64,000 bases of DNA, taken from positions 124,001 to 188,000 of the forward strand of contig JACKOQ010000001.1 in NCBI GenBank assembly GCA_024234215.1. The letters run 5' to 3'. The notes beneath the pieces are model-generated. The model was not told where the DNA came from. It worked only from the letters and a program-made list of their open reading frames with translations, and did no database searches. The DNA comes from Pseudomonadales bacterium. GTDB taxonomy: Bacteria > Pseudomonadota > Gammaproteobacteria > Pseudomonadales > UBA5862. The translations under genes were made by a program, and so were the position numbers. Below are positions 53,981-62,347 of this stretch, in pieces (position 1 is the stretch's first letter; each line of letters begins with the position of its first letter).

Positions 53981-54913
53981 ATGCAATTCAAGGATTATTA
54001 CCAGATTCTCGGCCTCTCCCGTGATGCCACCCAGGAGGAGATCAAGCGCGCCTACCGCAAGCTGGCGCGCAAGTACCATCCCGACGTCAGCAAGGCCGAG
54101 GATGCCGAGGCACGGTTCAAGGAGGTCGGCGAAGCCTACGAGGTGCTGAAGGATCCGGAAAAGCGGGCCGCCTATGACCGTTTTGGTGAACATTGGCGTG
54201 AAGGCCAGGATTTCACCCCGCCGCCCAATTGGGACAGCGGCTTCGAGTTCACCGGTGGTGGCTTTACCGACCATGATCCGCAAGGTTTCAGCGACTTCTT
54301 CGAACAGCTGTTCGGCCGAGCTGGACCTCGTCGCGCTGGCCGGGGTCGAGCCGCGCGCCACGCCGAGGATCACCACGCCAGGATCACCATTACCCTTGAA
54401 GAGGCCTATCAGGGGGCGAGCAGGGAGGTGGTGCTGCAACGGCCTACCATCAACCGTGCCGGCCACCTGGAGATGCAGCCTCATGCGCTGCGGCTGCGCA
54501 TTCCCAAGGGGGTTCGCGAGGGGCAGAAGATTCGGCTCTGTGGCCAGGGTGAGCCCGGCAATCCGGCCGGTGACCTCTACCTCGAAGTCTGCTTTGCCCC
54601 CCATCGGCTCTATCGGGTGGATGGGGCCGACATCCATCTGGAACTGCCGATCACCCCGTGGGAGGCCGCGCTCGGTGCCAGGGTCAAGGTGCCGACGCTG
54701 GGTGGAGTGGTTGAGCTGGCGATCCCCGAAGGGTCGCAAAGCGGGCGGAGGTTGCGGCTGAAGGGGCGCGGTCTGCCTGCCTCGCCGGCGGGTGACCAGT
54801 ATGTGACCCTGAAGGTGGTGGTGCCGCCCGCCAGCAGTCAGGCGGCGCGTGAACTCTACCGCGCGATGGAGAAGACGATACCTTGCAGCCCGCGCAGCGA
54901 ACTGGGGGTCTGA
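53981..54913 (+). CDS. cbpA: CbpA, DnaJ-family co-chaperone and curved-DNA-binding protein
   Basis: A 310-residue type II J-protein. The J domain is residues 1-70 ([23 protein letters not shown] at about residues 33-35). A Gly/Phe-rich linker follows ([12 protein letters not shown]), then two C-terminal substrate-binding domains ([35 protein letters not shown]). The cysteine-rich zinc domain of DnaJ is absent. The next gene is cbpM, the modulator that inhibits CbpA, which confirms the assignment. Confidence 0.93.
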   Translation: MQFKDYYQILGLSRDATQEEIKRAYRKLARKYHPDVSKAEDAEARFKEVGEAYEVLKDPEKRAAYDRFGEHWREGQDFTPPPNWDSGFEFTGGGFTDHDPQGFSDFFEQLFGRAGPRRAGRGRAARHAEDHHARITITLEEAYQGASREVVLQRPTINRAGHLEMQPHALRLRIPKGVREGQKIRLCGQGEPGNPAGDLYLEVCFAPHRLYRVDGADIHLELPITPWEAALGARVKVPTLGGVVELAIPEGSQSGRRLRLKGRGLPASPAGDQYVTLKVVVPPASSQAARELYRAMEKTIPCSPRSELGV

Positions 54914-54915
54914 GC

Positions 54916-55266
54916 ATGGCGACACAGGATGATGAAAAACAGGTGGCCGTGCTGATCGAGCACCATCAGTACCGCCTGGGTGAGCTGTGCCAGCAACTCG
55001 ATGTCACCGCCGAGTGGGTGATGGCGATGGTCGGCGAAGCGATCGTTGAGCCGACAGGAGCGCCAATCAGCTGGTGTTTCAGCCACAGTGACCTCGAACG
55101 GCTGCGCAAGGCACGCAATCTCGAACGCGAGTTGCAGATCAATCTGCCCGGCATTGCGTTGGCGCTTGACCTGCTGGCTGAACTCGATGCACTGCGGCGG
55201 ATTGTCCGGCTCTTGCCGCCGCTGGCTGATGCGGTGGACGATCCGCTGATCGAGCCAAAAGGGTAG
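54916..55266 (+). CDS. cbpM: CbpM, chaperone modulatory protein
   Basis: A 116-residue MerR-like-helix protein that binds the J domain of CbpA and inhibits it. The core is YRLGELCQQLDVTAEWVMAM and the stretch FSHSDLERLRKARNLERELQ. It starts 2 bp after the cbpA stop, a normal arrangement. The open frame extends 11 codons earlier into cbpA but ATG 54916 gives the family N-terminus. Confidence 0.9.
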   Translation: MATQDDEKQVAVLIEHHQYRLGELCQQLDVTAEWVMAMVGEAIVEPTGAPISWCFSHSDLERLRKARNLERELQINLPGIALALDLLAELDALRRIVRLLPPLADAVDDPLIEPKG

Positions 55267-55754
55267 TGTTTGCTGCGCTGGATGAGGGGGCGGGAAAAGA
55301 TTTCGTCAGGATTGCGGCTGGTAAAGCCATTCTGAAATCAACGTGCTAGGCGCGGATGGTGAGCCTGTTCATGAATGAAATCGGCTTGGGGCCTGTGAAA
55401 TTTTTCAGTGCAAGCATTGACATCTATTCACACAGGAAAAAATTTTGCGCATGCTGACTGTGAATTGCAAGAAACACTGGTTATTTCAGGCTTGATCAGC
55501 TCAACTCATTGTAAATAAACAACTATTTTATTGATCAAAAAACAACCTAAGAAAAAAATGCCTGCTGTTTCTTGAGTTAGCGTTGGACGCGGCTGAATTA
55601 TCCAGAAAGTTATCCACAGAAAATGTGCATCAGAAATGACATCTGCATGACGTTTTCATGGCGGGAGAGGTGTCATTGAGAGACGGGGCAAAAAGCATCG
55701 CGCGCCGCAATGGCGCGCTCCAGTTGAAAGGATGAGCGTGAGGCGAGCTGGCCC
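55267..55754. other. AT-rich 488-bp gene-free region with DnaA-box-like sites
   Basis: The flanking genes converge here, so a promoter is not needed, yet the region is clearly AT-rich, mostly so between 55420 and 55560. It contains a perfect DnaA box TTATCCACA at 55610-55618, a one-mismatch box TTATCCAGA at 55598-55606 and two TTGATCA sites at 55492-55498 and 55531-55537. The last 60 bp hold the terminator of the minus-strand gene. I find no supported ORF. Confidence 0.6.
55690..55718 (-). terminator. Rho-independent terminator of the transglutaminase-like gene
   Basis: A perfect 7-bp stem GCGCGCC-gcaat-GGCGCGC (55700-55706 and 55712-55718). On the minus strand it is followed by GATGCTTTTT. 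It lies 36 bp past the stop at 55755. Confidence 0.75.
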
Positions 55755-56444
55755 TCAACTGCCGGCGTAGGCCTCGGCCTCGAAGTCGTCGGCGCTGCCA
55801 TCGCGCACGCCGGCACTCTCGGCAAAGGTCTTGCCGTAGGTCTGCTGCATCGCAGTGGCAAAGGCTTCGTAGGGCATGTCGTCATACAGGCCGCGGTCGC
55901 GCACATACTCCATGTGGCGGTTGCCGGCCTGATCGAAGGGGTGAAACACCGAGTCGGTCTGGCCGTCATACTCCAGCGGCAGGATGTTGATCTTCTGGCA
56001 GAGCGAAAGATTGAAGGCCGGCGTGCTCTTGCTCCAGCGGCCATCGACATACATCAGGGTCTGGCCGTGGAAGACGAACAGATCGTTACCGCGCATCGAC
56101 TCCTTGAGCCGATTGGAGGTGAGGTGGTTGCGCACGTCGGCAAAGCCGAGCCGACTCGGAATGCCCACCGCCCGCGCGCAGGCCGCGAGCAGAATCGATT
56201 TGGGCACGCAGAAGGATTCACCCCGTTGCGCCACCGTGCTGGCCTTCATCGCTTCCCGGCTCATGTCGGCCGCGTAGGGGTTGTAGCGGATCTGATCACG
56301 CACGGCATAGTAGAGGCGCACCGCGCGCTCCCGGCTCTCTTGGGCGCCGTCGATGGCGCGCATGGCGAACTCCACCACCGCCGGATGGTCGCTGTCGATG
56401 AAGTAGCTGGGTGCCAGCAGCGCGGCGTGGTCGGTCGAGTTCAT
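55755..56444 (-). CDS. Transglutaminase-like superfamily protein
   Basis: A 229-residue protein with a papain-like transglutaminase core. The probable catalytic Cys is in RGESFCVPKSILLAACARAV, followed by GIPSRLGFADVRNHL. The His and Asp positions are near FHGQTLMYVDGRWSKSTPAFN, which matches the family's His-x(n)-Asp arrangement. ATG 56444 has AGGAGA upstream, so the longer open frame is rejected. It diverges from the CoA-transferase genes. Substrate unknown; protease or protein cross-linking activity is possible. Confidence 0.82.
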   Translation of the reverse strand: MNSTDHAALLAPSYFIDSDHPAVVEFAMRAIDGAQESRERAVRLYYAVRDQIRYNPYAADMSREAMKASTVAQRGESFCVPKSILLAACARAVGIPSRLGFADVRNHLTSNRLKESMRGNDLFVFHGQTLMYVDGRWSKSTPAFNLSLCQKINILPLEYDGQTDSVFHPFDQAGNRHMEYVRDRGLYDDMPYEAFATAMQQTYGKTFAESAGVRDGSADDFEAEAYAGS

Positions 56445-56730
56445 GCGGGTTCTCCTGTGGGCAAATGCGGGTCCGTTGCGGCAAGCATAGCCAGAGCGAC
56501 GAAAACCGACAACCGGCGGAATCCCGTCGACCTTGGGTGCTTGCCAGCGGGGCAAGGCTTGACAGCGGCCCCGGCAATTGGGCAGTCTGGCCATGGATTC
56601 ACAGCAGCCGGCCGCGGGTCGGCACGATAATAAAAGAGTCCATCATCACCGCATGGGCAGTGCCCCATCGGTACCCTGAACACCGCTTGCGACTTCAGAC
56701 CCGCCGTCTGAAGTCGATGAGGAGTTGCGC

Positions 56731-57927
56731 ATGGACCAGCTGTTTGACGACGTTCGCATTCTCGATCTCTCCGAGGGGATCCCCGGTCCCTTTGCCAGCC
56801 GCATCTTTGCCGACTACGGCGCCGACGTCATCAAGGTCGAATCACCCGGCGGTGACCCGGCACGGCGGCATGGCCCCTTTCCGGGTGACCGCCCCGATCC
56901 AGAGGCCAGTGCACTCTTTCTGCATCTCAACCGCAACAAGCGTGGCATCACGCTCGACATCACCAGTGCCAGTGGTGCGGAGCTGCTGCGCAAACTGGTG
57001 AAGAGTGCCGACATTGTGGTGGAGAGCTTCGCGCCCGGCCATCTGGCCGCCTGCGGTCTCGGCTTCGAGACGCTGCGTGAGATCAAGCCCGATCTGGTGC
57101 TGGCCAGCCTGACCCCCTTTGGCCAGGATGGCCCCTATGCCGGCTATCAGGGCAACGACATCATCTACTACGCCCTGGGCGGCATGAACATGACCGGGGA
57201 TGCCGAGCTCTATCCGATCAAGAAGGCCGCCTCGATGGTCGAGCATCAGGTGGGCAACAATCTGGCGCTGGCGATGGCGGCCGGTTTCATGGCTGCCCGC
57301 TATCAGGGGCGTGGCCAGCACATCGATCTGGCCGCGGCCGAGGTGCAGCAGACCAGCGTCGACCGTCGCGCCCAATTGCTGCTGGGCCATGCCTACAGCG
57401 GAGAGTCGTCGAGTCGCGAGTCGCTCTCGGCCGGTGCGCTGCCCTCGGGCATCTTCCCCTGCCGCGATGGCTATGTGCAGGTGATGACCACCCCGGCCTG
57501 GGCGGAGCGGATGGCACGCACCCTCAACCGGCCCGACTTCATGAAACGGCTGGCCGAACCGGGCGCACTCTACAGCATGGAGTTCAAGGCCGAGATCGAC
57601 GCGGTGTTCCAGCCCTGGCTTGCGGCCCACACCCGGCATGAGCTGTTCCAGCAGGCGCTGGCCAACCAGTGGCCGGTCTATCCGATCAACACCATCAAGG
57701 ATCTGATGGAGGATGCCCACTTCCGCAGCCGTGAATTCTGGATCGAACAGGAGCATCCGGTGGTCGGCCCGCTGACCTATCCGGGCCCCTTGGCCCGCAT
57801 GGAGAGCGGCTTTGCGCTGCGCTGGCCATCGCCACGACTGGGCGAGCACAACCAGGCCATCTACGGCACTGAACTGGGTTTGAGCGGCGCCGAACTGAGC
57901 CGCCTCAAGGCCGCCGGCGTCATCTGA
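56731..57927 (+). CDS. CaiB/BaiF CoA-transferase family protein (type III)
   Basis: A 398-residue class III CoA-transferase with interlocked-dimer features: ILDLSEGIPGPFASRIFADYG and DVIKVESPGGDPARRHGPF at the start, SADIVVESFAPG, and TPFGQDGPYAGY. At the position of the catalytic Asp169 of formyl-CoA transferase this protein has Glu171 (MVEHQVG). GAGGAG six bases before ATG 56731 fixes the start. It is followed 19 bp later by a second CaiB/BaiF gene; a heteromeric enzyme is possible. The acyl substrate is unknown. Confidence 0.88.
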   Translation: MDQLFDDVRILDLSEGIPGPFASRIFADYGADVIKVESPGGDPARRHGPFPGDRPDPEASALFLHLNRNKRGITLDITSASGAELLRKLVKSADIVVESFAPGHLAACGLGFETLREIKPDLVLASLTPFGQDGPYAGYQGNDIIYYALGGMNMTGDAELYPIKKAASMVEHQVGNNLALAMAAGFMAARYQGRGQHIDLAAAEVQQTSVDRRAQLLLGHAYSGESSSRESLSAGALPSGIFPCRDGYVQVMTTPAWAERMARTLNRPDFMKRLAEPGALYSMEFKAEIDAVFQPWLAAHTRHELFQQALANQWPVYPINTIKDLMEDAHFRSREFWIEQEHPVVGPLTYPGPLARMESGFALRWPSPRLGEHNQAIYGTELGLSGAELSRLKAAGVI

Positions 57928-57946
57928 GAGTCACGGAGAACACAAC

Positions 57947-59281
57947 ATGAACAGTGCATTGCCTCTGAGTGGCATCCGGGTCCTCGATCTGACCGTGGTC
58001 TGGGCCGGACCGGCCGCCACCCAGCATCTGGCCGACCTCGGTGCCGAGGTGATTCGAATCGAATCGGCCCACCGGGTGCCCTCCAGCACCCGTGCCCAGC
58101 CCCATGTCACCGCGGACATGGTGAAGCGCATGGGCATGCTGTCGCGCATGTCCTACCCCGGTGGCGAGCCGCAGCCGCAACCCTACAACCGCACCAGCTC
58201 CTTCAACGTGCTCAACCGCAACAAGCTGAGCGCGACCATGGAGCTCGACACCCCCGAGGGCAAGGAGGGCTTTCGCCGGCTGGTCGAGATCTCCGACATC
58301 CTGGTCGAGAACAACGCCCAGCGCATCGGCGACCGGCTCGGTTTCAGCTGGAAGGAGCTCAGTGCGATCAACCCCAAGCTGATCCTCTGCCGGATGCCAC
58401 CCCTCGGCTTGACCGGCCCCTATGCCAACTACCTCGGCTTTGGTGCCCACTTCGAGGCGCTCTCCGGACTCACCTGGCTGCGCGCCTACCCCGATGCCGA
58501 CCCATCGCGCACCTCGCCCACCTTTCACATGGACGATGTCAGCCCGACGGTGGCGGCCTTCATGATCCTGGGTGCGCTGCATCGGCGGCGGCGCACCGGC
58601 GAGGGCGGATTGATCGAGATTCCCCAGGCCGAGACCATGCTGCATCAGATCGGTGATGTGGTGCTCGACTACAGCATGAATAACCGCACCCTGCCGCCGC
58701 CCGGCAACCGCCACCACCTCTATGCACCGCAGGGCTGCTACCGCTGCCAGGGTGACGACCAGTGGGTGGTGCTGAGTGTGCGCGACGATGGCGACTGGCA
58801 GCGGCTGGTGCAGGCCATCGGCGCGCCGGAGTGGGCCCGCGATCCGGCCTACGCCACCGTCAATGGCCGCCATGCCCACCATGACCAGATCGACCACCAT
58901 CTGAATGGCTGGACCCACTCCCGCAACAAGCTCGAAATCTTCCACCTGCTGCAGGAGCATGGCGTGCCGGCCGCGCCGGTGCAGAACGAGGCCGACACCT
59001 TCGCCGACCCGCAGGTCAACCACCGCGGGCTGCTGCGTCCATTGCGCCAGGAGAGCACCGGCGTCTACAACCATCCACGGCAGGCCTATCTCTTCTCCGA
59101 CATGGAACTGCGCTGGGAGCGCGGTGCGCCGACGCTCGGTGAAGACAACACCTATGTCTACAAGGAGCTGCTCGGCTACTCGGAGCAGGCCTACCGTGAC
59201 CTCGAGGCGCGTGGCCTGATCGGCACCAACTATGCGGTGGAGCGCCCCGGCGGCCCGGGCAGCGCCGAAGCGGGCGACTGA
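57947..59281 (+). CDS. CaiB/BaiF CoA-transferase family protein (second subunit)
   Basis: A 444-residue member of the same family with a longer N-terminal part (GIRVLDLTVVWAGPAATQHL, LGAEVIRIESAHR) and a family-type NVLNRNKLSATMELDTPEGK. At the catalytic position it retains aspartates (FHMDDVSP, Asp196/Asp197). Paired with the preceding gene, it probably forms a two-subunit CoA-transferase. A GGAG-type ribosome-binding site precedes the ATG. Confidence 0.87.
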   Translation: MNSALPLSGIRVLDLTVVWAGPAATQHLADLGAEVIRIESAHRVPSSTRAQPHVTADMVKRMGMLSRMSYPGGEPQPQPYNRTSSFNVLNRNKLSATMELDTPEGKEGFRRLVEISDILVENNAQRIGDRLGFSWKELSAINPKLILCRMPPLGLTGPYANYLGFGAHFEALSGLTWLRAYPDADPSRTSPTFHMDDVSPTVAAFMILGALHRRRRTGEGGLIEIPQAETMLHQIGDVVLDYSMNNRTLPPPGNRHHLYAPQGCYRCQGDDQWVVLSVRDDGDWQRLVQAIGAPEWARDPAYATVNGRHAHHDQIDHHLNGWTHSRNKLEIFHLLQEHGVPAAPVQNEADTFADPQVNHRGLLRPLRQESTGVYNHPRQAYLFSDMELRWERGAPTLGEDNTYVYKELLGYSEQAYRDLEARGLIGTNYAVERPGGPGSAEAGD

Positions 59282-59330
59282 CTGCATGGACAGCGTCGAA
59301 GGGTGCACGAGTGGTTGACACCGGCAGCAG

Positions 59331-59834
59331 ATGGCGAACCTGAACAGCCAGATCCGGCCGGTTGCGCAGGGCGATGGCGCAGCCCTTGCCGACATCTACA
59401 ACCACTACATCGCCAACACGCTCATCACCTTCGAAGAGCAGCCGCTCGACGCCAGCGACATGACCGGGCGCATCGACGAAGTGGCGGCCGCCGCGCTGCC
59501 CTGGCTGGTGGCCGAGCGGCAGGGGCGGATCGTCGGCTACGCCCATGCCAGCCGCTGGAAAGGGCGGTGCGCCTACCGCTTCACCGTCGAGAGCACGGTC
59601 TACCTCGACCCTGTCGCTGTCGGGCAGGGCGTTGGCAGCCAGCTTTACCGAGCGCTGCTCGACCGGTTGCGCGACCGCGCCATCCATGTGGCCATTGCCG
59701 GCATCGCACTGCCGAACCCGGCCAGCGTGGCCCTGCATGAGCGGTTCGGATTCCGCAAGGTCGGCCATTTCCAGGAGGTCGGCTTCAAGTTCGATCGATG
59801 GATCGATGTCGGCTACTGGCAGGTGCTGCTGTGA
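59331..59834 (+). CDS. GNAT N-acetyltransferase, phosphinothricin/methionine-sulfone type
   Basis: A 167-residue GNAT enzyme with the family segments ADIYNHYIANTLITFEEQP, the CoA-binding VGQGVGSQLYRALLDRL and the C-terminal HERFGFRKVGHFQEVGFKF. It resembles PAT/YncA-type enzymes that acetylate L-phosphinothricin or methionine sulfone and sulfoximine, and is often a housekeeping detoxifier. It lies 50 bp after the CaiB gene. Confidence 0.9.
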   Translation: MANLNSQIRPVAQGDGAALADIYNHYIANTLITFEEQPLDASDMTGRIDEVAAAALPWLVAERQGRIVGYAHASRWKGRCAYRFTVESTVYLDPVAVGQGVGSQLYRALLDRLRDRAIHVAIAGIALPNPASVALHERFGFRKVGHFQEVGFKFDRWIDVGYWQVLL

Positions 59835-59880
59835 ATGGAGGCTGCGCTCAGCGCGCCGACGCAGATGACCCGCACCGCGA

Positions 59881-59909
59881 TTGACAGCGCTCTGCTGCTT
59901 CGCAATATT
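59881..59909 (+). promoter_or_regulatory. Putative sigma70 promoter before the GalT-like gene
   Basis: A perfect -35 TTGACA at 59881-59886, a 17-bp spacer and -10 AATATT at 59904-59909 lie 44 bp upstream of the ATG at 59953. The TTG of the -35 also opens the longer reading frame, so this frame start is an artefact. Confidence 0.5.
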
Positions 59910-59952
59910 GCCGCAGAGCCTGTCCCGATCCATGTGCAACAGGGATTCCGCC

Positions 59953-61029
59953 ATGAAAAGATCCGCTTCATCGACCGCCCTTGACGAGGCCTACCGCAGC
60001 GAGGTCAAACGCAGCACCTTTCTCGATCCACGGCAGAACTTCGCGCCGCACAGCGTCGAGACCGAGTTCCGCTACGATCCGCTGACTGGGCAGAGCAGCC
60101 GCATCTGCCACTTCTCCCGCGACAAGATGCCGGCACCCGACCTCAGCAGGATGGTCGAGGAGTCCAAGGGCTTCTGTCCCTTCTGTCCTGGCCTGATCGA
60201 GAAGGTGACGCCGCACTATCCGCCGGAGCTGCTGGCGGAGGGCTTTCTCACCTGTGGCTCGGCGCGGCTCTTCCCCAACCTCTTTCCCTATGACGATGTC
60301 AGTGCGGTGGCCGCCATCACCGACCAGCACTTCGTGCCGATGGATGATTTTCCGGTCGAGGTGATCGCCAACGGCCTCAATGTCGCCCGCGCCTTCTTCG
60401 AGCGGCTCGAAGCAGCGCCGACACCGCGCGAGGTGCCCTTCTTCAACATGGTGACCTGGAACTACATGCCCCCCTCGGGCAGTTCACTGATCCATCCGCA
60501 CATGCAGGTGCTCTCCACCAGCAATCCGGGCAATGCGCTGCGCCGCGAACTGGCCGCCGAGGCGGCCTACTTCGAACGCAGCGGCCGACCCTTCCATGCC
60601 GACCTGCTCGACCATGAGCGCCGTCATGACAAGCGCTGGATCGGCGAGCATGGCGGCGTGCAGTGGCTGGTGCCCTATGCGCCAGTGGGGATGATCGGCG
60701 ACTGCCAGGCGATCTTCCCCGGCAAGGCGACGCTCAGCGACCTGAGTGCCGATGAGATCCTCTACTTTGCCCGCGGTCTGCACACGCTGCTCAAATGCTT
60801 TGCCGACTATGGATTGTGGAGCTTCAACCTCGCCTTCTTTCCGGCCGCCATCGGCAGCGCGCCCGATCGCCACTGGCTCAATGCCCGGGTGGTGCCGCGC
60901 ATCTTCGTCAACCCGATGACCAGCGCGGCCGATGCCTCCTACCTGCAGTTCGTGATCGAGGAGCGGGTCGCCATGGTCTACCCCGAGGTCACTGCCATGC
61001 GGCTGCGCGAAGGCTGGAACCTCGGATGA
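59953..61029 (+). CDS. GalT/HIT-superfamily nucleotidyltransferase-like protein
   Basis: A 358-residue cytoplasmic protein with the zinc pair Cys75 and Cys78 in FCPFCPG, the GalT-like RLFPNLFPYD, and the active-site His-Pro-His in LIHPHMQV (residues 181-183). These are hallmarks of galactose-1-phosphate uridylyltransferase and other HIT-family transferases. The remainder is divergent, and no galactose genes are nearby, so the substrate is unknown. ATG 59953 has AGGG eight bases upstream. It lies 4 bp before the sirtuin gene, so joint expression is likely. Confidence 0.78.
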   Translation: MKRSASSTALDEAYRSEVKRSTFLDPRQNFAPHSVETEFRYDPLTGQSSRICHFSRDKMPAPDLSRMVEESKGFCPFCPGLIEKVTPHYPPELLAEGFLTCGSARLFPNLFPYDDVSAVAAITDQHFVPMDDFPVEVIANGLNVARAFFERLEAAPTPREVPFFNMVTWNYMPPSGSSLIHPHMQVLSTSNPGNALRRELAAEAAYFERSGRPFHADLLDHERRHDKRWIGEHGGVQWLVPYAPVGMIGDCQAIFPGKATLSDLSADEILYFARGLHTLLKCFADYGLWSFNLAFFPAAIGSAPDRHWLNARVVPRIFVNPMTSAADASYLQFVIEERVAMVYPEVTAMRLREGWNLG

Positions 61030-61033
61030 ACCG

Positions 61034-61801
61034 ATGACCCCGCCCGACGACGCACTCGATACACTGCGAGCATGGCTGCTCGACAGCCGCTCGACGGTCA
61101 TCTTCACCGGCGCTGGCATCAGCACCGAGTCGGGCATTCCCGACTTCCGCAGCCCCGGCGGCCTCTGGGGCCGCTACCGGCCGATCGATTTCGGCGAGTT
61201 CATGGCCAGCGAGGCGAAGCGGCGCGAGTCGTGGCGGATGCGTTTCGCGCTGGAAAATGAGGGACTGTTCGGTCAGGCCCAGCCCAACATCGCCCATCGG
61301 CGCATCGCCGAATGGGTCGAGCAGGGCCGGGTCGGATGCGTCATCACCCAGAACATCGATGGCCTGCACCAGGCCGCCGGCGTCCCCGGCGCGCAGTTGA
61401 TCGAGCTGCACGGCAACAACCAGCATGCCTGCTGTCTGGAGTGTCACAAGCGGTTCGAACTGGCGCCGATCCGCGCCAACTTCATGCGCGACGAGAGCGT
61501 GCCCTACTGCGACCGCTGCGGCGGCATCGTCAAAAGCGCGGTGATCTCCTTCGGCCAGCCGATGCCCGAGGCGCAGATGCGTCGGGCCCAGGCCGTCAGC
61601 CTCGGCTGCGAGCTGTTCATCGTCATCGGCTCATCACTGCTGGTCCATCCGGCGGCGGATCTGCCGGCACTGGCCAAAGGGCGCGGCGCCCGGCTGGTGA
61701 TCATCAACCGCGAACCGACGCCGCTGGATCAACTGGCCGACCTGGTGCTGCCGTGGCAGATCGGTCCGACCTTGGCCGGGATCGATCTGCCCGATCGTTG
61801 A
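61034..61801 (+). CDS. Sir2-family NAD-dependent protein deacylase
   Basis: A 255-residue sirtuin with all catalytic motifs: the NAD-binding GAGISTESGIPDFRS, QNIDGLHQAAG, the catalytic His in LHGN, and four zinc cysteines (CLECHK and CDRCGG). These fit class III CobB-like deacylases acting on lysine acetyl or acyl groups. It is coupled to the GalT-like gene. The start ATG 61034 is standard, with no longer form. Confidence 0.92.
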   Translation: MTPPDDALDTLRAWLLDSRSTVIFTGAGISTESGIPDFRSPGGLWGRYRPIDFGEFMASEAKRRESWRMRFALENEGLFGQAQPNIAHRRIAEWVEQGRVGCVITQNIDGLHQAAGVPGAQLIELHGNNQHACCLECHKRFELAPIRANFMRDESVPYCDRCGGIVKSAVISFGQPMPEAQMRRAQAVSLGCELFIVIGSSLLVHPAADLPALAKGRGARLVIINREPTPLDQLADLVLPWQIGPTLAGIDLPDR

Positions 61802-61961
61802 CCTGCATCGGATCCCAGTGCCTTTTTTGATGGTCACGGACCGAGTGACCACGCTCCACTTTTCTCGATGCTCAGCAACGACGCAGGCCTGTTTGCCCGC
61901 TTCGACCCCTGACCGCTGACGCGCAGGCGATGCTGTGCGGGACACTGCTCGGTCGCTCTCG

Positions 61962-62010
61962 ATAAAAAAGAATAAGATAATAAAAAAATATTATTTTTTG
62001 ATATATAAGT
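61962..62010 (+). promoter_or_regulatory. AT-rich promoter region of the yezD-porin-sbp unit
   Basis: A stretch unusually rich in A/T in this high-GC window. It includes the perfect inverted repeat AAAAAATA-t-TATTTTTT (61983-61999) followed by GATATATAAG, a -10-like sequence. It lies 60-100 bp before the yezD ATG. Sulfur-starvation genes are often activated through such AT-rich regions by CysB-type proteins, which is an inference here. Confidence 0.5.
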
Positions 62011-62068
62011 GCGCCTTTACCATGTTGCCATCTGGTCATCACCCCGATACAGCACTCAAGAGGCCGCC

Positions 62069-62260
62069 ATGAGTAACCACACTTCGGAACGATCTGGACG
62101 ACGCGTCGGTGATGCCGACGATGCAATCCTTGCCGAGATCAAAAGAGAACTCGATTCGATTCAGTTCGGCTCGGTGGAGATCCAGATTCACAACGGCCAG
62201 GTCGTGCAGATCGAGCGTCGTGAAAAAAAGCGCTGGCAGAGCGAGCGACGCACACCATAG
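62069..62260 (+). CDS. YezD family small protein (DUF2292)
   Basis: A 63-residue protein with the core SIQFGSVEIQIHNGQVVQIE followed by RREKKRW, the diagnostic DUF2292 sequence. The N-terminus is charged with Arg/Asp. The function is not known; homologues tend to occur next to sulfur-transport genes, and here a porin and a sulfate-binding protein follow. The start ATG 62069 has AGAGG upstream; the frame opens 20 codons earlier without a ribosome-binding site. Confidence 0.87.
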   Translation: MSNHTSERSGRRVGDADDAILAEIKRELDSIQFGSVEIQIHNGQVVQIERREKKRWQSERRTP

Positions 62261-62347
62261 CCAGTAACCGGTTCCAGACCGGCTCAAACTTCAATCCAAT
62301 CAACTGACCGGACCACCGGAGGTGACACATGACGACAGGAGATCGAC

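Noticed and set aside
55371..55457. 28-codon ORF (MNEIGLGPV...) in the AT-rich gap
   Set aside because: No ribosome-binding site, no conserved domain and very short; AT-rich DNA gives such ORFs by chance.
61831..61851. TGGTCAC/GTGACCA inverted repeat after the sirtuin gene as a terminator
   Set aside because: The run of T lies before the stem on the plus strand and becomes A on the minus strand, so it does not form a terminator in either direction.
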